15,283 nucleotides of DNA from Porogramme epimiltina. Lineage: Eukaryota; Basidiomycota; Agaricomycetes; Polyporales; Polyporaceae. Under the pieces are notes generated by a model. That model made no database searches. It was not told where the DNA came from and saw nothing but the letters and a program-made list of their open reading frames with translations. Within the stretch, counting starts at the first letter, position 1. Each line of letters begins with the position of its first letter. The position numbers and the translations under genes are program-made. Location of the stretch: NCBI GenBank assembly GCA_900155495.1, contig FTLJ01000996.1, positions 1 through 15,283 of the forward strand, in the 5' to 3' direction. Below, one piece after another: positions 7,952 through 15,283 of this stretch.

Positions 7952-8305
7952 GTTGAAGACAGAGCGGTCTCTTGAGCAGGATTACGACGTCCAGCGATGC
8001 CTCGCAAGTAGGAGAGGTGGTGGTGGACGTGAGAGACGACGCGTACCACCTCTCGGCATTGTGCAATGTGGCCGCGATGACGGCCGAGCTGAGCAATCCT
8101 GTTGCGAGATAAGTCGCAAGCGGAAGATAAGATGGCGGGCACTCCTAATATTAGCCGACGTCATGACGTATTTGGCAGAGATGGTACTGCATCAGTGATC
8201 GTGGAGACAGGCCCTTGACAGAAGCTTGAGCCTGAGCTTGAAGCTTGATCCCTTTTCTCCCTGACCATCCTATACTTTCAGAGTCCCAATCTCCAGTTAG
8301 CTACG
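7952..8305. promoter_or_regulatory. Divergent promoter between aldo-keto reductase and gelsolin genes
   Basis: The region is 354 bp between two start codons facing apart. It holds the 12-bp palindrome ACGTCATGACGT (8158-8169), a GATA-type word AGATAAG near 8125-8131, and clustered AGCTTGA repeats at about 8222-8249. Open frames here on both strands look like shadows. Co-regulation of the two genes is possible but is inferred only from the arrangement. Confidence 0.5.
8158..8169. promoter_or_regulatory. 12-bp palindrome ACGTCATGACGT
   Basis: This is an exact palindrome made of two abutting bZIP-type half sites, ACGTCA and TGACGT. It sits 207 bp from the reductase ATG and 136 bp from the gelsolin ATG, so it could serve both promoters. 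Confidence 0.45.
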
Positions 8306-9714
8306 ATGGCTCACCTTACAAAGCCGACACAATACAACATCGAAGACTCAAACATTGCGCTTCTGGGGTCTGATGTAAGTAGAAAGCTGTCGGTTTGACT
8401 TCACCGGAACAAGTACCCATCTACTTCGCCGTCATCGCTCAAACGGCTTTCGCTTCAGCTTGAAAAGGAGGTCAGGGAGCATGCGGGGGACAGGGAGGCT
8501 GCGTGGGACGAAGCTGGTAAGGTGCCCGGTACGCAAATATGGAGGATAGAGAAGTTCACTGTGAAGGGGTGGCCCAAGTCTCACTACGGCCACTTCTACG
8601 ACGGCGATTCGTACATAGTTTTGCATGTACGTCCGTTCTTCATCTTCGCAGAATAAACGCGCTACAATGGGTGCACATGTAGACCTACAAGAAAGACCCC
8701 GACAATGAGGAGCTCTCCTATGACCTTCACTTCTGGCTCGGGGCGGAGACGAGTCAAGATGAGGCAGGAACAGCAGCGTATAAGACTGTTGAGCTCGACG
8801 ACCGTACGCGCCATCTTTTCTCTGCTATTTCAACTCATCCTGAATTACATTCTGGGGGTGTCAACAGACCTGGGCGGCGCGCCGGTCCAGTACCGCGAGA
8901 TCGAGTCGTACGAATCCACCCGATTCCTCTCCTACTTCCCCAAGTTCGTCAGCCTCCACGGCGGTGTCGCTTCAGGCTTCCACCACGTCTCCTCCCCTCC
9001 CCCGGACAACACCCACCGCCTCTTCCGTGTCTCCACCGGCTCCGGGCATGGCCATGGCGCCACGCTACTGCAAGTGCGCGAGGTGCCCGCGGAGGGCGCG
9101 AGCGTGCACGCGGGCGGGGTGTACGTGCTCGACATGGGCGCGCGTGTCTGGCAGTTCAACACCGAGGCTGCGGTCGGGAAGGTCAAGTTCAAGGCCGCGG
9201 AGTTTGTCCAGTCGCTCGTCAACGAACGCCAGAGCCAGTGCGAGACGACCGTCTTCGGTGCGCAACCATATCATCGCTTCTTGGTCCACGCTGATAATCT
9301 TCTCTAATAGACGAGCACGGCCCCAGCGCTGGTCTCTTCCTATCCGAACTTGGGCTTTCCACGGTTCCCTCCGCACCCTCTTCATCGGCGGCCTTCACGC
9401 CCAAAGCTCTCTTCCGGCTCTCCGACGCCTCCGGCGAGGTTGCGTTCGAACAGGTCTCGCCAGCAGACGCGTCTTCGCTCTCGTCCGAAGATGCGTTCAT
9501 CCTCGATACAAGTGCGAGCGTGGACGACCCCGCGGTGTACGTCTGGGTCGGGAGCGGTGCCTCTCTCACGGAGCGCCGCCTCGCACTGCAGTACGGCCAG
9601 CACTATCTCTATCGCCGCCGCCAGGCGGGCGGGCGTGCCGCGCTCGCGACGCATATCGTCAAGATGGTGCAGGGGCAGGAAACGGAAGCCTTCAAGGTCG
9701 CGATCGCTGCATGA
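8306..9714 (+). CDS. Gelsolin/severin-like actin-binding protein, 383 aa, five exons
   Basis: This is a probable actin filament-severing or capping protein acting in the cytoplasm. Exons are 8306-8374, 8459-8626, 8683-8803, 8868-9257 and 9311-9714. The introns are 84, 56, 64 and 53 nt, and the joined 1152-nt frame is open. The length and three gelsolin-like repeats match the severin/fragmin class rather than six-repeat gelsolin. Repeat 1 (about 45-148) has GTQIWRIEKF, GHFYDGDSYIVLHTYK, LHFWLGAETSQDEAGTAAYK and LGGAPVQYREIESYES. Repeat 2 (about 169-255) has HRLFRVSTGSG, LLQVREVPAEG and GGVYVLDMGARVWQFN. Repeat 3 (about 283-383) has KALFRLSDASGEV and DPAVYVWVGSGASLTERR. There is no signal peptide, so it is the intracellular form. 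Calcium dependence is not shown. Its stop is 118 bp from the stop of the convergent WD40 gene. Confidence 0.88.
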
Positions 9715-9832
9715 GAGTTAGAGCAGCCGCATGCGTGCGGGCACTCCGAGAATAGTGAGGTGGTTGGATTATGTATGATGCCAGAAGTTGTGTATTCGAT
9801 GTACTCGATATATATCTACAACCCTATCTCCG

Positions 9833-12147
9833 TCACTGATACAAAACGCCAGGGATCGAGTCGTTTGAGTCGGAATCAGTTTCCATGTCTTCGTCGCTAC
9901 TATCGCTGTCTACCTCCCATGGGTGGATGTCAAAAACGTCACCATTGCCTTCTTGCCGTAGGATCCTAAAACGAGGTGCATCAACGTGTGTGCACATATA
10001 TAGAGTGTGCCTAACACATACTGGTCGAACAGAGCAATCGCTTGACGATCGTCCTCGTCGTCTTCATCATCCGTATCGTCGATAGTTAACCCGAGCGCAC
10101 GTAGTAAGTGGTTCGTGGGGCCCGAAAGAGGAGTACGGACATCCGTAGGAGTGAGGTCGAGGGGCGCGGTGCAGGATGTAGCGGAGGTTGGGCTGTGAAG
10201 GCGGACGAAGCGTTCGATACCGGCCGTGAGGAGAAGGGGACGCTGGGGATGGAAAATAGCGGTATTGACAATTGACTCGTGTCCTTGAGGGGAAGAATGA
10301 ACAACATTTCCAGGGAGAGGGGATGGACGCTGTTAAAAAAACTTACCTGTCAGACGCGCGAAAGGCGTGGATATGTCGGTAGGAACATATCTCGTGCCGG
10401 TGAGAGAGGACGCGTATCCTGGGACCATTGGTGAACGGATGCACAACCGCACGCCAGTAACAATACTCACCCGTCTCTCCAGGTCGACAACACGTCCCCC
10501 ATTCGAAAAAGTCAACTTCCTTCCGATCCTGAAGCAACTCGGTATTGCTAGGTATCTTCCATATGTATGTCCTGAAATCGTCTGAACCTTGCGCGTAATA
10601 TTGATCACTGCCCAAACCAAGCCCGCCGAAACCACCGTGCTATGGTCCACGTGAGCAGGCCGAGGGGCTATAATGGTGACACTATATGGACTACCTTCAT
10701 TGTGCAGCTATTTGAATACGTGGTCTCCCCAGGTGGAAGAGGCGTTCCATCTGGGTTGTTGCGACCACTGAATGTAGCGATTGGATACGGGTCATTCAAG
10801 GCGTACAGTGCCGGAAAATGGTGCTGTGGAAGTATATCATTTACTGGTCCAGACACCTTCTGACAACGACCATGGACTCACGAGCATTGTAACACCTAAT
10901 CTTTGCCCTGAAAACAGGTGAATTCCCGGAGCGCATCCCGAAAACGAGAATCTGATTCACCTTCACGATCAAAGGTAAGACTGCTGGCCTCCGGTCTTGC
11001 CATGCGCTCGTTACCCTGCCTCGAAACTGTAGTGACATACTGAGGGTCGTCAGCTATCTCAAACGAAACGTGCCGCTAAATCTTACCTGGTGCACGACCC
11101 CTTGGTCTTGCCTTTGCGACGCCGGTCCGAAGGCCATCCGTACGTCACGTAGGCATACCTGACCGCGGCTGTCACTTGTAGCAAAGATGTCCGTCATAAT
11201 GGGATGGTACTCCACGCAAGTGAGTTCCGCAGTATGCTGAAGGACGCTCTGGGCGCGACTGTACCTGCGGGCTTCCCGCATGTCGTGCAGGATGACGCGC
11301 CCATCCTCCCTACAGGCCAAAGGTTTAACTATGAAGGGCAGTTTCGCGAAAGCACAGGCTTACGCAGCGCTTAGGAACAAGTGGTCATGGTTTGGATGGC
11401 AAGAAATAGCACGAATACTGCCCTATATGTTCGTAAATCGAGATGCTTCAGTCCGACGAGTGCCACACCTACATCGTGCTGGACGTTGCGCCAGCAAAAG
11501 GAATCCGGACCACCGCGGGCTGTAACGACGGGTTCGCCAAGATGAGATAGATCATATCGGTATATTATATCCTCAGTGTCCCCTCTAATCACGGTCAGAG
11601 GTACGTCTCTCGGCGTGGACTGGCTGGCTTACGAATACACATATTGCCCGGACGCAGAGAAAGCGAGTGTGAACACGTTTGACTGGAGGAGACTCATGAG
11701 GGTCGCAAGCAACCATGTTCATGGGACTGGATACTCACTGTAGGCCCGTGGAACCCCCAAGTAGGGCTCGAGAGGTCTTCTTGGTCAAAGTCCCAGAGGT
11801 AAATATAGGGATCTTGCAATTCAATCGTTAGCACAGATGCACGAGGATAGCTGAGAATATACTACCATCTCCTGCACTTGCAAGCCATCTTCCATTTTTC
11901 GAGCAGGCTAAGGTGTTTACGCAAGCTGTGTGCGCAAGGAGCTTCCTTTATACAACATACATATGAGCCCGATGCTAAATGCGTCGCATTTGGGCCTCAA
12001 CTTTGAGTACGGCAGACCGTCGTGGACGAGTGCATCTAATGCGCGCTGCCGTACAAGCGAAGGGACATTGTTTCCCGCCTGGTTAGTTGCGCCCAATATG
12101 CGCGACGGCTTGAGACTGGATTGACACGAGACGGCACGTTGCGACAT
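9833..12147 (-). CDS. WD40-repeat protein, DCAF-like, 534 aa, fourteen exons
   Basis: This is probably a substrate receptor of a CUL4-DDB1 ubiquitin ligase, inferred from its resemblance to DCAF5/DCAF8-type WD40 proteins. Exons: 12147-12011, 11945-11866, 11812-11739, 11682-11633, 11584-11473, 11422-11364, 11309-11087, 11039-10961, 10907-10882, 10823-10695, 10639-10471, 10418-10347, 10283-10022 and 9965-9833. Introns are 47-65 nt and the 1605-nt frame is open. Visible repeats include HTACVNTLACSKNGRWLASA with YIYLWDFDQED, SNVFTLAFSASGQYVYSG with DIIYRYDL, IRAISCHP with LFLSAAEDGRVILHDMR, and VEYHPIMTDIFATSDSRG with VCLRDVR. The endings HDMR and RDVR are variants of the WDxR motif used for DDB1 binding. 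Later repeats include FRTYIWKIP and VNTAIFHPQRPLLLTAGI. The C-terminus is acidic (DDTDDEDDEDD, DSDSSDEDMETD). Exon 9 is only 26 nt, yet it is needed to give FDREGQRLGVTMLHHFPALY. The first junction is the weakest, with a GTACTC donor and an AAAG acceptor. Exon 3 and exon 13 also use AAG acceptors. Confidence 0.83.
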
Positions 12148-12620
12148 GGAAAACTTGCTGACGTTTCCAGACGGATGCAAATATAAGCTGTGAGGTGTTC
12201 GTAGGAATGTGACGAAAACAATTTGAAGTGGAACATGAGGGTTATGAGCAAGAGCTATACGAGGTCAGGAGCACAGGCGCCGCGGCCCGCCACCATATGG
12301 ACGCCAACGTCATATTCTAGACTCGAGCACTCCCACAATCCAGACCTTTGCTTGTCTGTCCTCTCGCATGCCTTCACTACTGCAATACCTCTCCCTGTCG
12401 CGTTGGAGCCCCGGAACGCAGAATTTCGTCGCAGCGCGACGACCTGCCTCGCAATGACGCGCATGGCGGTCGCGGGGAGGGGATCGGAGAACTACGTCAG
12501 TACCACACTACTTGAAAATATGGCTGACCCGCAAGCATGTAGGACGCAAGCCAGAGTTCCGACACACATCTCTACCCACAGCGGGTACATCCACGCACCA
12601 AGACTCTTGTCACCATCAGC
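12148..12620. promoter_or_regulatory. Divergent intergenic region between WD40 and dehydrogenase genes
   Basis: This region is 473 bp between two start codons facing apart. It contains TGACG near 12210 and a STRE-like AGGGG near 12477. I see no clear TATA box with good spacing for either gene. The open frames inside it carry no recognisable domain. Confidence 0.45.
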
Positions 12621-13439
12621 ATGTCTCCGTTCATCCTCATCGCACCCGCAACGCGTGGTTTATCCCTCGCCCTCGCCCGCCATTATCTGCGCACAACCAC
12701 GCTCCCTGTCGTGAGCACTTACCGCCCCAATCCTCCGCAAGCACTCGAAGAACAGCGCGCCCCATCCTCTGTCCGCGCCCACATCCTCGCACCCTTTGAC
12801 GCCTCCACTGTGGACTCCACCCGCCTACACACCCTGCCCCTCGATCTCCTTTCCGAAGACAGTATCGCCTCCGGAGCCGACGCGCTCGCCCAGAAATTGC
12901 AGGAGCTGGACGCAAGTGAGCCCTCCCACCTCAGTTTGGGGTTCTTCTCCGCCGCAGTGCTCCATCCAGAGCGCCAGCCCGGGGACCTCGACCTCGCGCT
13001 CGTCGAAGAGACGTTCCGCACCAACGTCGTCTCCCACCTCCTCCTCATCAAGCACTTCTCGCGCTTCCTCCCTCCCGCATCGGCGCCGCGCTCAGGGCCC
13101 CCCGCGAAATGGGTGCACGTCTCGGCACGCGTCGGCTCGGTCTCGGACAACCGCCTCGGCGGCTGGTACTCGTACCGCGCGTCCAAGGCCGCGCTCAACC
13201 AGGTCGTGCGCACGTTCGATCTGCACCTCCAGGCGAAGAAGATCCCCGCGGTCTGCGTTGGCGTGCATCCCGGCACGGTCAAGACCGACCTGAGCAAGGA
13301 CTTCTGGAAGGGCGTGCCGCCCAGCAAGCTGTTCGAGCCCGAAGATGCTGCAGCGAGGCTGGCTGCAGTCGTGGATAAACTTGGAACGGAGGAAAGGGGG
13401 CGGATTTGGGATTGGAAGGGGGACGAGGTACAGCCTTGA
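12621..13439 (+). CDS. Short-chain dehydrogenase/reductase, C-factor-like, 272 aa
   Basis: This is an NAD(P)-dependent oxidoreductase of the classical SDR fold; its substrate is unknown. It is a single exon. The protein resembles the C-factor/CsgA-like SDR group found in bacteria and fungi. The active site is clear: Y185 and K189 in WYSYRASKAALNQ, preceded by the family-typical VHVSARVGSVSDNRLGGW (about 165-182). VGVHPGTVKTDLSKDFW (about 214-230) follows and LFEPEDAAARLAAVV lies further on. The N-terminal dinucleotide motif is degenerate: APATRGLSLA at 8-17 has Ala or Ser where the usual TGxxxGxG has its first and last glycine. The ATG at 12621 starts directly before the first beta strand, so there is no room for a targeting peptide and a cytosolic location is likely. 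It is divergent from the WD40 gene and convergent with heme oxygenase. Confidence 0.88.
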   Translation: MSPFILIAPATRGLSLALARHYLRTTTLPVVSTYRPNPPQALEEQRAPSSVRAHILAPFDASTVDSTRLHTLPLDLLSEDSIASGADALAQKLQELDASEPSHLSLGFFSAAVLHPERQPGDLDLALVEETFRTNVVSHLLLIKHFSRFLPPASAPRSGPPAKWVHVSARVGSVSDNRLGGWYSYRASKAALNQVVRTFDLHLQAKKIPAVCVGVHPGTVKTDLSKDFWKGVPPSKLFEPEDAAARLAAVVDKLGTEERGRIWDWKGDEVQP

Positions 13440-13857
13440 CGTGTGTACCCAGCGTGGTTCGTAAACAAGTACGTTCAGTGGCTATGTCTTTCTCTGGAAT
13501 GTCCCCGCTCCGGCGTGCTGCTCATTGTCGATAACGGTCAACCTCACCCTTTCGACAAACGCCATTATGCCAAGCTGTAACGTCATTCGCCCGCCATCGT
13601 TCACGATACAGAAAACATACTGTAGTCAGTTAGGTACTCTTACGTGCCAGGGAAATCGGGCGCCATAAAGGACGAGCGGGAGTGTTTGGAAAATAGCAAT
13701 GTATGACCAACTATGGATTAATGTACAACCGCACATGACGTGAGCACAAAACAGAGAGCAAGGGACTACAAAGATGCCACACAGGGAGTATCGCGTACGA
13801 CTCGAGAGCAAAAGAGCGGAAGGAGGGGGCCCCAAGGCCCTAGCGTTCAGCGCGCGA
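13440..13857. other. Convergent intergenic region (3' ends of dehydrogenase and heme oxygenase)
   Basis: This 418-bp stretch lies between facing stop codons and probably contains both 3' untranslated regions. No domain-bearing frame, RNA gene or strong inverted repeat is visible. Frames at 13626-13880 on the minus strand and 13740-14286 on the + strand are shadows or antisense to heme oxygenase. Confidence 0.55.
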
Positions 13858-15152
13858 TCACGCCTGGGCTGCAGATCCACCCAGCACGCCGTTCAGCCAC
13901 TCCTGAACGAGCTCCAGCTTCGCGAACCCGCGCGCACCCGTGAACCCGCCGACGACGAGCGCGAAGTGCGCGATCGAGAACGCGGCGATGAACGCGATCA
14001 CCGACGTCGCCTGGTACACCCACTCGGACTTGGGGGGCTCCGGCGCCTCGAACACGGTCTTGCCCTCCCCGCTCTTCTTGATCGCCTCGAGCAGCGGCGA
14101 GTCGCCCATGTCCTCGAACCGCGGGCTCGGTGGCACCATGTTGGGGTCTATCGGGGAAGAGAGCGGCGAGGGCACGTCGACCGCGGTCGAGCTTACCATC
14201 AGCGCGGGGGGCGTCTTGAGGTCGTCGAAGAGCGCCATGTTGCAGTCAAACGCGCGGTTCGCCTCGTCCACAATTGCCGCTGTTAAAGGTGGACCCGAAA
14301 AGCAAAGGTCAGCATGCTGCATACTTCCACCGGCTCCACAGCCAGCCAAAATGATAGATTGCGGGACGCGGCGGTAGACACCACCGCAGGCGGACGCGCA
14401 CCCGCAGCCTAAGGTTTTGGCTGCAGCTGCAGACCTGAGAGAGAGAGAGAGCGAAAAACGTCACCTTTGAGCTTCGCGTCGTCGCCGACGCCCGCGTTCA
14501 TGCCGTCCCTGAACCACTCCTTGATGCGCTTCATCTCGCCCGCGCCCGCCACCGCAGCGCTCCCCGCGCCCGCGAGCGGCCGGAACTCGTAGAACGACAG
14601 CCCGGAGCTGTCCTCGAGCCCGTACGCCTTGGCGATGCGCCGGCGGATGAACTGGCCGCCGGACAGGTCGCCGAGGTAGCGCACGTACGAGTGCGCGAGG
14701 AGCCGCGCGGGCTCCGGGCCTGCGGCGAGCTCCGTGATGCGCGCGACGTAGCGGCGGAGGGCGGGCGGCGGGGACGTGTCGAGGGCCGCGTGCGCGGCGT
14801 GCGTCTTCCACGCTGTCTCGGGGACCTCGAGGAGGTAGCTGATGTCCGCAGCGAGGCTGTCCGAGCGCGCGAAGAGCCCCGGGTTGTGCGTCGGGGCGAG
14901 GACGGGGTGGGTGGCGTGCTGCTCGAGGGCACGCTCGAAGGCGCTGGGGAACGTTGGAAGGGATGCAGGGTGGGCAGAGGACAGGGAGACTCACTCGTAG
15001 ACGTGCCAGAGCATCATGAGGAAGCGGACATACTCCTGCTTCTCGAGCCCGCCAGTGGTGAGGTATTGTGCGCCCTTGCTATGTTCGGCACGTTCGTGAG
15101 CCTCTCGGGTCCCCTCCCGGAGCAGCGTGGCGATGGGTTGCGAGAAGTCCAT
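13858..15152 (-). CDS. Heme oxygenase, membrane-anchored, 352 aa, three exons
   Basis: It cleaves heme to biliverdin, CO and ferrous iron using electrons from NADPH-cytochrome P450 reductase, normally at the ER membrane. Exons are 15152-14995, 14943-14465 and 14279-13858. The introns are 51 nt (GTGAGT) and 185 nt (GTGACG donor, AACAG acceptor). The proximal heme-ligand helix has H19 in LLREGTREAHERAEHS, and the distal helix has YLGDLSGGQFIRRR at about 142-155, the strongest family signature. LWHVYDAFERALEQHA spans the first junction, and KAAIVDEANRAFDCNMALFD spans the second and closes the catalytic domain near residue 233. A Pro/Ser-rich linker (about 234-300) leads to one membrane segment at about 306-325 (VIAFIAAFSIAHFALVVGGF) and a 27-residue end. 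The start codon is the first in-frame ATG after a pyrimidine-rich leader. Retention of intron 2 would give a soluble protein of about 231 aa. The longer linker and tail compared with animal HO-1 are notable. Confidence 0.92.
14437..14451. repeat. (GA)n microsatellite inside heme oxygenase intron 2
   Basis: Seven GA units plus G lie on the + strand. In the transcript this is a TC tract ending directly in CTCAG (AG at 14436-14435), so it makes a strong-looking polypyrimidine tract and acceptor only 30 nt after the donor. Confidence 0.7.
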
Positions 15153-15283
15153 GTTATAGCTTGGAGAGGGGGCGCGCAAGTCTGACAAGAAGGTCCAAGG
15201 AGCGACTTGGTGCGGAGCGCAGCGTTGCGAGGGAGAGACAAGCGAGAAGAGAGAGGGCCTGGGCCGGGGGAGAAGGGGGAGGG
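15153..15283 (-). promoter_or_regulatory. Pyrimidine-rich 5' leader or promoter-proximal region of heme oxygenase
   Basis: Read on the minus strand, this is strongly C/T-rich (runs such as CCCTCTCTCTTCTCGC), as in many fungal leaders and core promoters without a TATA box. No TATA or upstream ATG is seen before the start codon within the window. Confidence 0.45.

Noticed and set aside
7836..8198. 120-codon + strand frame over the AKR start
   Set aside because: It is the reverse of the first AKR exons and promoter. The minus-strand reading gives conserved AKR motifs, while this one gives none.
8964..9755. 263-codon + strand frame overlapping the gelsolin gene
   Set aside because: It is an alternative frame of gelsolin exons 4-5, Arg/Ser-rich, typical of a GC-bias shadow.
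11906..11940. 35-nt intron alternative at the WD40 5' end (GTATGT donor)
   Set aside because: It can be read in frame but is shorter than every other intron here and would remove the KLLAHTACVN segment that fits the first WD repeat.
12719..13468. 249-codon minus-strand frame
   Set aside because: It is antisense to the dehydrogenase and open only because of GC-rich codon bias; the + strand has a full catalytic site.
13774..14286. 170-codon + strand frame rich in Arg and Glu
   Set aside because: It is antisense to the last heme oxygenase exon, with no motif and low-complexity composition.
14435..14464. 30-nt intron in heme oxygenase ending at the TC-tract CAG
   Set aside because: It is too short for a normal spliceosomal intron, and the following sequence does not encode the conserved VDEANRAF segment.
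14461..14994. 177-codon minus-strand Arg/Pro-rich frame
   Set aside because: It is a shifted frame over heme oxygenase exon 2; the true frame holds GDLSGGQF.
13858..15152. Heme oxygenase and dehydrogenase as a biliverdin pathway pair
   Set aside because: Their convergent arrangement and the C-factor-like family of the dehydrogenase give no evidence for biliverdin reductase activity.
1..15283. Biosynthetic gene cluster, transposon or viral insertion
   Set aside because: No backbone synthase, P450, transporter, transposase, reverse transcriptase or terminal repeat is visible; the genes are typical housekeeping or expanded fungal families.

Overview
This window reads as nuclear DNA of a filamentous basidiomycete, most likely an Agaricomycete and perhaps a wood-decay polypore. 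The evidence is dense genes on both strands, many short GT-AG introns (almost all 47-83 nt), GC-rich exons, and BTB and F-box proteins of the kind expanded in Polyporales. The lineage is inferred from remembered family patterns; no search was run. All exon models were joined by hand from splice signals, reading frame and family motifs.

Layout, left to right. A BTB/POZ protein (638-2012, +) converges on an F-box-like protein (2357-3876, -). A secreted protein of a conserved fungal family without known function follows (4646-5548, -; three exons). About 1 kb of mostly non-coding DNA (5549-6525) holds a TATA box, an inverted repeat, a hairpin with a UUCG loop, and a CCAAT/TATA cluster. Next is an aldo-keto reductase split into ten small exons (6526-7951, -). 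It shares a 354-bp divergent promoter with a three-repeat gelsolin/severin-like protein (8306-9714, +). That gene converges on a 14-exon WD40 protein of the DCAF type (9833-12147, -). The WD40 gene is divergent from a single-exon C-factor-like short-chain dehydrogenase (12621-13439, +), which converges on a membrane-anchored heme oxygenase (13858-15152, -).

The eight genes do not form an obvious pathway or biosynthetic cluster. Three are candidate substrate adaptors for different cullin ligases: BTB for CUL3, F-box for SCF, DCAF-type WD40 for CUL4-DDB1. Three are redox enzymes: the aldo-keto reductase, the dehydrogenase and the heme oxygenase. I see no mobile element, CRISPR array, tRNA, rRNA or virus-like gene.

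I did not find a clearly new system. The points most worth a second look are the alternative-isoform potential of the heme oxygenase intron, the C-terminal hydrophobic tail of the aldo-keto reductase, the TGACGT-type sites in several promoters, a 26-nt micro-exon, and a promoter-like cluster with no convincing gene behind it.
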